A stretch of DNA of 64,000 nucleotides from Corythucha ciliata (Eukaryota > Arthropoda > Insecta > Hemiptera > Tingidae): the NCBI GenBank assembly GCA_038030265.1, contig CM075938.1, positions 44,261,189-44,325,188 on the forward strand. The letters run 5' to 3'. Each line of letters begins with the position of its first letter. Position 1 is the stretch's first letter. The notes under the pieces were generated by a model. It searched no databases. It worked only from the letters and a program-made list of their open reading frames with translations, and had not been told where the DNA came from. The position numbers were made by a program, and so were the translations under genes. Positions 57,184-64,000 of the stretch are shown here, piece after piece.

Positions 57184-57359
57184 GTATATTGCTAATAGTG
57201 GTTGAAAGTTGTTTCAGGGGGGGGGGGGTTGTGACATGTTGCAGAATTGGCATGGGCGAAGGATTTAGTTGACTGTAGGTTACTGGCAATCGAAGAATGT
57301 TGCCTCGGGCTCACATTAAACGGGTGTTTGAACTGTCACATTCTACCGTTCATTCAAGA

Positions 57360-57690
57360 GGTTGAGGGTTGATGTTCATCAGATGGTTGTAAAACGTAAT
57401 TCAACAGGTTGTTTTAGGTCCTTATTCAACAGGTTGTTTACAGTTCTTACTCAAGATGATGTTTAAGGACTATATTCAACAGGTTGTTTTTTCAACAACA
57501 GTCTTTAAACAACAGGTTTGTTAATGTCCTTATTCGACATCAGGTGGCGGGGAGGGGGGGCTTTGAAGTGTTTTCTGTTGGTTAGGGCTGTTATTCAACG
57601 AGTTGTTTAAAGATGAGTCTTCCCAGGTAGTTAAAGAGTCAGACTGAACAAGGTGTTGACGGCTGTTGCTCAACAAGTGAGTGAAGGCTC
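57360..57690 (+). repeat. Short tandem repeat E downstream of Ku70
   Basis: TTCAACAGGTTGTTTA recurs at roughly 30-40-base spacing at least six times (57404, 57424, 57477 and on), with decay to the right. C and G runs interrupt it (57548, 57703). Confidence 0.6.
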
Positions 57691-57884
57691 AAACCGCTCA
57701 ACCCCCCCCCCTCCGCCAACAAGATCAATCTACAAGAAAAGATCACACCACAAAAAAGCCCCAGACACAAGTGAAACCGCTGAGAAGCTCTAACCACAGA
57801 GAAGGTCAAACCTCAGGAAAACTTCAACCATAAAAAAAATGGGGTTTTGGACAGATTTTCGGTCAACCGCAAAGTCTGAAGACT

Positions 57885-58090
57885 AAGGCTCGTTTCACAC
57901 ACACCTGCGCGGCTGCCTACGCGGTTTCTCGAGGCGCGGTTGCTACGCGCCGCGAACGCGGTGGGTGTCTCGCGTGTGTGCGGCAGCGTTTTGAAGAGGT
58001 TTCTCGGTTCACACACGCGAGGCACCCTCCGCGTTCGCGCCGCGTAGCAACCACTCCTCGAGAAACCGCTTAATGTGTGAAACGAGCCTT
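57885..58090. mobile_element. GC-rich MITE downstream of Ku70
   Basis: Ends AGGCTCGTTTCACAC and GTGTGAAACGAGCCT are exact inverted copies flanked by TA. The interior is strongly GC-rich with CGCGGT, CTCGAGGCG and GCTACGCG words in inverted pairs, unlike the AT-rich surroundings. Confidence 0.72.
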
Positions 58091-58999
58091 AGGGTGGATC
58101 TGTTTTGGGAAGGGTGAGGGTCGCCATTTTGGCACTGCAATTTTTGCTACCCCGCAGCACAGACATGTGCAAATGCGGTTTGAATTAGGACCATTTATCG
58201 ACCGGCCTGCTGTGAGCCCCCGAAAATTGCCAGAGAGTACGCCACGTCTATTCATACTTTCGAAATGCTTGAATTATGTGGCGTAATCAAAAAATTCCCA
58301 TTTTATCATAATTTTTTCCAAGAACTGGTAATTTGTCTTTAAACTTTGATTAAACAGACCCAGAAATTGAAAAATGGGCACCGTAGTCTCATGGTGCCGC
58401 CAAAAAATGTTGTATTTAGCTTTTAAGACGAAATATTCGACTGTTACTAGCAAGTTCTCCCTAGAAACTCGGTTGATCTGAAAAGCTTCTGATTTTTTAT
58501 CCTGAAATTACATCACTCAGAGTTAAAAAGCTAAGGAATTGCCAGTTTTGAGCCAAATCATCGGCGAAACTGCTAGTATTCAGTATTTATTCTCGTAATG
58601 GTCTTCGTTTTCGCGAAATTTCAAGTTTCGGGGATTTTTTTTTATTGATCGTGGAGTCCCTGGCTCTAGCCGGCCACGACAGTCTTCTGACAGATAGCCG
58701 CCAAATTCCAACATTTTGAAAGTAATTATCCACGAAATTGGAATTTTTCTGGCTGAATAATCGCGATATTGCGAGTTTCACTCCTCAATTTGAACTCCTA
58801 AATTGAAAGTTTCGGATCTTTTTTAAGGCCCGGGGTAAGCCAGCCCAGACAGCACTCAGTTCCTTCACGAATAGACGCAAAATTTCAACACTTTCAAGGC
58901 AAACATAAGCGAAATTGGAAGTTTACTTGCTGAATATTCAAGTTATTGCAAGTTCCAGGTCTTGACTTCAGCGAAACCGCAAGTTTCGCGTCTTATTTT
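58091..58999. other. Spacer between MITE and array C
   Basis: Weak array-A-like units (GCCAGTTTTGAGCC, CGAAACTGC, GGAATTTTTCTGGC) from about 58490. No gene seen. Confidence 0.4.
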
Positions 59000-60240
59000 A
59001 TGTTGTTACAAGTCAGACCTTCCAATTTCAGGGCGTAAACAGCCGCTTTGGTTGTTGGCTATTTGTTGGGCACGACCCGCCAGTTTAGACATTTTCGAGG
59101 AGCAAATGGTCAGCTTGGCCATTTTTGGAGCGCGGTTCGTTTTGTCATCTTAAGAACGCGAATTTTTGCCTGTTTTATAGAGCCAATTGAGGGAGATTTG
59201 CAAATTTCGGGGCGCGAATAGCCAGTTTGGCTATTTTCAGGGCACACATTATCAGTTTAGCGGTTTTTAGGGTCAACTAAGCCAGCTTTGCCAATTTTAG
59301 AATGTGAATAGCCAGTGTGGCTATTTTAGGGCACGAATCGTCAGCTTAGTCATTTTCAAGGCACAAATGTAGCCAGTTCATCCTCCAATGAACGAATTTC
59401 GTCATTTTATCATTTTTAGAGCTTGAATACATAGTAAGACTATTTTTTGAGCGCCAGCCCGGGCTCGAATCTTCAGTTTAGCCATTTTTCTGGTGAATTG
59501 AGTCATCAGATTTGCCAATTTAGGCCGTGAATAGCCAGTTAGGCTATTTTTAGGCCACAATTAAATCGGCTGTTCAGGCATTTTCAAGGCGTGAGTTTTC
59601 CCATTTTTAGGGCCGAGTAATTTGGATTTGCCAATTTTAGGGTACAAATTGTCTGTGTGGCAATTTTCAAAGCGCAAATAGTCCGTTTTGCCAATTTCAG
59701 GGCACGAATATTGTCTGTTTAGACATTTGCTTGGTTGGAATCGTCAGTTTAGCGATTTTAAGGGTGAATTTGAGACAGATTGGCCAATTTTAGAGCGTAC
59801 ACTTGGGCTATTTTCGCATGCACAGTTAGTTTAGCCTTTTTTTAGGGTAAACTGATTCAGATTTGTCAATTTTAGGTCGAGAGTAGTCACTGTGACTTTT
59901 TCAGGGCACGAATGGTCATTTTAGTCAATTATAGTGCGCGAACGCTCAATTTAGCCATTTATTGAGCACCAATCGTCAGTTTAACCGCTAATGATCGGTT
60001 TACGATTTTCAGGCCATGCATTTCCAGTTGGGCTACTTGTAGCCCAATTTATAGTCTAGTTAAATAGGGGGCTTGAATTGTCACTTTCGTCATTTTAAGG
60101 GCGCAAATTGTCAGATCACCTATTTTCAAGGCGCGAATCGACAATATATTGTAATTTCGGGGTGGTTAATATGGAGGGATTAGCCAGTTCAACTATTTTT
60201 AGGCCGTGAATAGTCAGTAGAGCCATTTTTAGCAGAGCGA
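59000..60240. repeat. Degenerate tandem array C, reverse
   Basis: About forty units of 28-31 bases: GCCATTTTTAGGGCGCGAAT then CGTCAGTTTA, the reverse complement of the arrays at 24090 and 28960. Between Ku70 and the DUSP23-like gene. Confidence 0.75.
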
Positions 60241-60512
60241 AACACAAAATCAAGACAGCACAACATTTTACTTAATTAAACATAATTGATCATTGTTTTA
60301 GTCATGTACACGGGCTTTAAGGGGATAAGTCGTTGCAAGTTATATCGTATAAATCGTTACAATTTATCCAAGTACAGATTCTTTACTATTCATTCACATT
60401 GCTCATGATGTTTATAGTGCTCTTCCACCCATCACTTCTGGGAATGGCATCGCGGGGCCGGAAGCTTGGAATTCAGCTCGAAATTTTTTGTTGTATGATC
60501 CGAGCTTTACTA

Positions 60513-60643
60513 ATAGCGACTTCCATTCGACACAGTGCCACGTCCTCTCCATAAACATATTATGTTTCAATTCAGAGAGGACGGGCGGGAAAAATTACGC
60601 CATACGAGTGTATTGTATTGTATTGAATGGAAAACGCTATAAG
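60513..60643. repeat. MITE family 'GCGTTTTCC', diverged copy 6
   Basis: TAATAGCGACTTCCATTCG at the left, GAATGGAAAACGCTATAAG at the right, inner arms CCACGTCCTCTCC and GAGAGGACGGGCGG. It contains a TGTAT triplication. Close to the 3' end of the DUSP23-like gene. Confidence 0.65.
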
Positions 60644-60753
60644 CGTCCTAACAATAGTGAAGAATTCGGGAAACACATTGTAAAAATCGAATGTCTTAAA
60701 ATGAAAATAATTTAATAGGTAGCAATGAACATCAAAGCCTAGTTCACGAAGCT

Positions 60754-61398
60754 TTAAAATTCGTAATCGTTGATTCGACGAGGCCTCGGCTTAAAATCCC
60801 AGTGAGGTCGAGGCAAAGTCCTAAGATACATGTCAAGTTCGTCATCACTGTTGAATGGGTCTTCAGCTCGCACCGAGTCGTAGAAAGTGTGAACCGCTCG
60901 TTCTTGACCATACGTTTCTATTGCGCCCGGTTGGAGAAGCCGCACTGTTGTGACTGCCTTTTCCGGGCGCATGCCATAGAAGCGAACTAGGAAACAGGCA
61001 GCCATCGTTCCACTGCGCCCCTGCCCGAGTCGACAGTGCACTCCAACAGCCTGTTGAAATTTGGTAAGGTTATAACGTTTAAATTTAATTGAAAACTGGA
61101 ATAAACTTACTTCTTTGTTGAATAACCCAGTTCGGGCTACATTTATGAAGGCGTCAATTTGACCCTGAGTCGGTGCTTCGAACTCTAACACATCAATCGG
61201 TGTCCACCGGAAATGATTTGGAAAATATTCGAAGCACGGCTGCTTCTCAGGAGACAAAGAGACAAGATGGGTTACCCCCTTCTCGATTAAATAGCGAATG
61301 TTTGCCTCATTTTTTGGGTAACCCATTATGGCTAGCTCATTTTTAACGATCCATTTGAAATTCCACGGAGGGTAACTCGGTTCAGTCTCATCCGACAT
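60754..61398 (-). CDS. DUSP23: DUSP23-like dual-specificity protein phosphatase
   Basis: Small atypical dual-specificity phosphatase, 194 residues from the ATG at 61398 (an in-frame ATG at 61467 would add 23). Exons 61398-61111 and 61050-60754, with a 60-base GT-AG intron. Exon 2 holds the Cys-phosphatase loop HCRLGQGRSG with nucleophile Cys, Arg and Ser, and the DUSP23-type block LQPGAIETYGQERAVHTFYD. Exon 1 has the substrate-loop region HLVSLSPEKQP and FRWTPIDVLEFEAPT, where the general-acid Asp should lie. Compared with human DUSP23 (150 residues) it has an acidic then Arg/Pro-rich C-terminal extension of about 38 residues (SDDELDMYLRTLPRPHWDF and beyond). ATTAAA near 60714-60709 may be its poly(A) signal. 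The start MSDETEPSYPPWNF is preferred because family proteins begin near the NF[KS]W motif. Confidence 0.9.
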   Translation of the reverse strand: MSDETEPSYPPWNFKWIVKNELAIMGYPKNEANIRYLIEKGVTHLVSLSPEKQPCFEYFPNHFRWTPIDVLEFEAPTQGQIDAFINVARTGLFNKEVSLFQFSIKFKRYNLTKFQQAVGVHCRLGQGRSGTMAACFLVRFYGMRPEKAVTTVRLLQPGAIETYGQERAVHTFYDSVRAEDPFNSDDELDMYLRTLPRPHWDFKPRPRRINDYEF

Positions 61399-61949
61399 GA
61401 CGACTGACCGTAATTTGTCCCGATTTTTAAGAGTTCGCTGCAGAGGTGAGCGAATTATAATACGCACGTTTCTACCGATTAAAATACTCGGTGAAGCGAG
61501 GAGGGGTATTGGCCAAGTTGGGAGCCCGCCAGATTTTTTGTTTCAAACTTGCATTATTGGTCGACTGAACAACAGTTCAACAAAGCTTTCTCAATGAGAA
61601 AAAAGTTATTATTATGCTTTAGTCATTACTCCTTCCCTTTTTTCGATACATTTGCGCTCTATCAACCTTGTCTATAAATTTTTGTTTAACAAAACTGCCC
61701 CCCTCCTTCCGTGACTGATCTCTTTGTTGTTCTTGTTCCCTGAAGACCACACTTTGAACGCCCTTGTAGGTTTCAGTTCAAGTCATCAGGAAAAACGCCC
61801 TCAGGCCTATCAAGGATATCCAGAGACAACGGTGTATCGCCTAGAAAGTAAGGCTTGTAACTCCGACGCTGTGTATTGAACTGACAATTAAGGCGGCAAT
61901 GTTTTATTGAGACATTCGAGCATGAGACACATGGTTAGAGGTTGATACA
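61399..61949. other. Spacer between the DUSP23-like and HAD genes
   Basis: Contains the upstream part of the DUSP23-like gene, including an alternative in-frame ATG at 61467, and the probable 3' UTR of the HAD gene. Nothing else recognised. Confidence 0.4.
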
Positions 61950-63031
61950 TTAGGCGTAGTGTACTCCCCTGGGAATATTTGGTAGGCTGAATTCCGTCAA
62001 ATCCAGATCTTCAAATTCATCGATCACCATGTCGGCCACTTTTTGTGCCATATCCTTGGTCACAAATCGACTTGTGAGCATTAAAACTTGCATCCCTGCC
62101 GCTCTGGCAGCAATAGCCCCGGCGAGACTGTCTTCAATGGCGAGGTACTATTTTGGGGCGGATTTCGTGTATGGTTTCGTAAAGATAGGGCTTCCGTAAC
62201 ACCTTAAATACTTACTTTGGTCATGTCACTAGGACCGCCTCTAAATTTTTTCGCAGATACATGCATAATATCTGGGTTCGGTTTTCCAGCTTTGACACCT
62301 TCGTCGGAGCTCAGTGTTACGTGGCAAAACCTAAATGTGTTGATTACTTTCAATCCTTTCATTTTAGTGGCTTTTATCTCAGTCACTTGTCAAATGTGTT
62401 GGGATGACATTTGGTTTTTAAATTGAAGGCTCTCTCATCACTACTCGACGCCAAAGCGATGGGGATTTTATTGACCCGGAAGTGGCAAATCAAGTCATAC
62501 ACCCCTTTATGAATAGACGAAGAATAAAAACTCTTTCCGGGGGTTTTCAGTTAACCATTTAACGGGTTCACCTTTGATACGATTTGAGGAAGGAAGCCAT
62601 GTTCTAACAAACTGACGCATTCCGTGAGCGTACACTTCAGGGGCCAACGGTATTCCGGTTTCATCCAAAATCAATTTGGCTGCGTCCAATTCACTCAGTC
62701 CACTTGCCTATAAATAGGGTACGAGTTTGCTGTAGGATTAAGCCAATTTATTGGCGATAAAAGCTTACCCTGAGGCGTAGATCTCTAGTGTATTTCTTGT
62801 TGAATCTTTTCAAAAACTTTCGATGAGCGTTCTGTATCATTTCCTCGGTATCTTTTACGGTTACTATTAGTGCACTATTCGTTGTCAGATAGGATGAAAC
62901 ACTCACTTAAAACAACTCCGTCTAAATTGAAAATAATGTGTGATACTGGACAGTATTTTCTGTCCGACAAGGCTTTCCGATTAGCCCAACAGTTTGGACG
63001 TCGCTCTTTCTTCTCTTTATGGTTTGCTTTG
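61950..63031 (-). CDS. HAD-family pseudouridine-5'-phosphatase-like protein, nucleophile Asp replaced; 5' end not found
   Basis: Related to PUDP/HDHD1 and insect GS1-like proteins. Exons read: 63031-62907, 62851-62769, 62707-62572, 62504-62387, 62330-62216, 62147-61950; all junction phases agree. Family blocks: LDAAKLILDETGIPL, IPIALASSSDERAF (HAD motif II Ser), VKAGKPNPDI with the motif III Lys, and AIEDSLAGAIAARAAGMQV (motif IV). Motif I reads IIFNLDGVVLNTEE where the family has FDxDGxxxDTE: the nucleophile Asp is Asn (AAT) and the Asp of DTE is also Asn. The second Asp is present. This suggests a catalytically altered or inactive member, or a decaying copy with otherwise intact frame. I found no ATG in frame upstream: a stop lies just before a TTTTTTTAG acceptor at 63032, so a first exon further up is likely. 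Confidence 0.82.
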
Positions 63032-63068
63032 CTAAAAAAATACCGTTATTATTTTCATTGATATCACA

Positions 63069-63074
63069 TTTATT
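63069..63074 (-). terminator. Poly(A) signal of the small gene
   Basis: AATAAA on the minus strand, 23 bases after the stop codon at 63097. Confidence 0.55.
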
Positions 63075-63096
63075 GAATTCAGCTCGTTAAATAGTC

Positions 63097-63303
63097 TCCT
63101 CACCAAGTAAATTCATCGTAATACTCATAATTATATTCGTCTTTGACCTTTTTATCCGCAACCTTGTAAGGTATGCACAGCTTTTCTCCATCCTCGTCAT
63201 AGTGTTCTTTTTTCTTTCTGAAAACGGAGCTTACGTGCAACGCTCGGCTGTTCGTGAGTCTCAATAAAATTGTACTTCCGTGCTGTTTAACAATCGCCTG
63301 CAT
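63097..63303 (-). CDS. Small protein of 68 residues, possible mitochondrial presequence
   Basis: Not recognised. An ATG at 63303 opens a frame ending in TGA at 63099-63097. The N terminus has Arg, Ser and hydrophobic residues without acids for about 28 residues (LLRLTNSRALHVSSVFRKKK), as in mitochondrial import signals. The rest is charged and Tyr-rich, ending in EYYDEFTW. A poly(A) signal AATAAA on the minus strand lies 23 bases after the stop, which supports a real short gene. It lies just upstream of the HAD gene on the same strand; it could instead be a terminal exon of a longer gene entering from the right. Confidence 0.55.
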
Positions 63304-64000
63304 GATTGATGTTATTTGAGTGGAACGGCGAACTTGAATTTCTTGCTAGACTCAAAATTATCGTGCTCTTAAATTTGACTCATTTCTTTATTTAAATTGT
63401 AAACCATGTGATTTCTAATGTACTTCTCGAGTTGTCCTTGAATTTACCTCACGGGAATGCCCAGGAGGGGGAGGGGGGCTCTATTGGGTTGAGAGGAGTT
63501 TTTGAGACTGGAAAGTATAACAATTTCACCATTAGGAAATACAAAAACATAATACATTTCCATAAGGAAAGCATGGAGGCGACGTTGACTAAGGCGTTAA
63601 GGAGCAGCTCGCATCGGCTAACCAGCTATAGAGACCCAGAGCACCCCAAAAACCTTCTTCCTTAACTAGCCATTTTCAGCGCATTTAGCTTGGCGTGTAA
63701 AATCCGTTAATTTTATCCCTAAACTAATTTTTCAGTCACAAAACATAAGCCCATAAACATTGGTGGGTTCAACAAATGGGTGAATGGAGCCAGGGCTGCC
63801 TCTGACCCTTGTGGGGCCCATAGGCGAGCACTATTGCGGGGTTCACACAGAGCTAAACAAACAAATACGCAGAGCTATAAGACAGTTAGTAGGGGAGTTA
63901 TAATTTTCGGTAACGAACAAGTGTTATCGTAACTTCTATTTAAAAAAAAAGTATGATCCACTATGGTCCCTAAATATTTACGAACAATCTGTGCCCACAC
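63304..64000. other. Window end, no gene recognised
   Basis: Short open frame at 63408-63665 on the plus strand with no resemblance. A weak array A fragment near 63700-63780. The missing first exon of the HAD gene could lie here or beyond. Confidence 0.4.

Overview
The window looks like nuclear DNA of an invertebrate animal, probably an arthropod; I cannot place it more precisely. Every recognisable gene is a conserved eukaryotic housekeeping gene. Introns are mostly 39-75 bases long, with a few of 4.6, 11.8 and 16.6 kb. Spacer and intron DNA is packed with inverted-repeat transposons, a tRNA-derived SINE, a solo LTR, a decayed non-LTR element and very degenerate tandem arrays. Long G or C runs of 8-12 bases are common. 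There is no sign of prokaryotic operons, CRISPR or phage.

Layout. (1) 3144-23386, minus: a complete class V myosin in 32 exons, which I joined codon by codon to an open frame of 1856 residues, with an 11.8-kb intron (5718-17541) full of mobile DNA. (2) 23387-32216: spacer with degenerate arrays and small transposon remnants. (3) 32217-49581, minus: coatomer subunit zeta, 178 residues in five exons. Its 16.6-kb intron 2 contains a second gene on the other strand, the intronless transporter MFSD5 (44284-45696), and a truncated LINE. (4) 49786-57121, plus: Ku70 (XRCC6), 649 residues in 13 exons, head to head with coatomer zeta across 204 bases. (5) 57185-60753: arrays and MITEs. (6) 60754-63303, minus: a DUSP23-like phosphatase, a pseudouridine-5'-phosphatase-like HAD protein whose nucleophile Asp is replaced by Asn, and a small ORF with a possible mitochondrial presequence.

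The genes share no obvious pathway: actin-based cargo transport, COPI coat, membrane transport, DNA double-strand break repair and two phosphatases. The most notable points are the gene nested in the coatomer intron with a MITE ending 14 bases before its start codon, the altered HAD catalytic motif, a GC-AG intron in the myosin motor, the solo LTR with intact target duplication, several TAA-flanked inverted-repeat elements, and four families of strongly diverged 20-35-base tandem arrays present in both orientations. Exon boundaries were read by eye from reading frame, splice dinucleotides and family resemblance, without RNA evidence.
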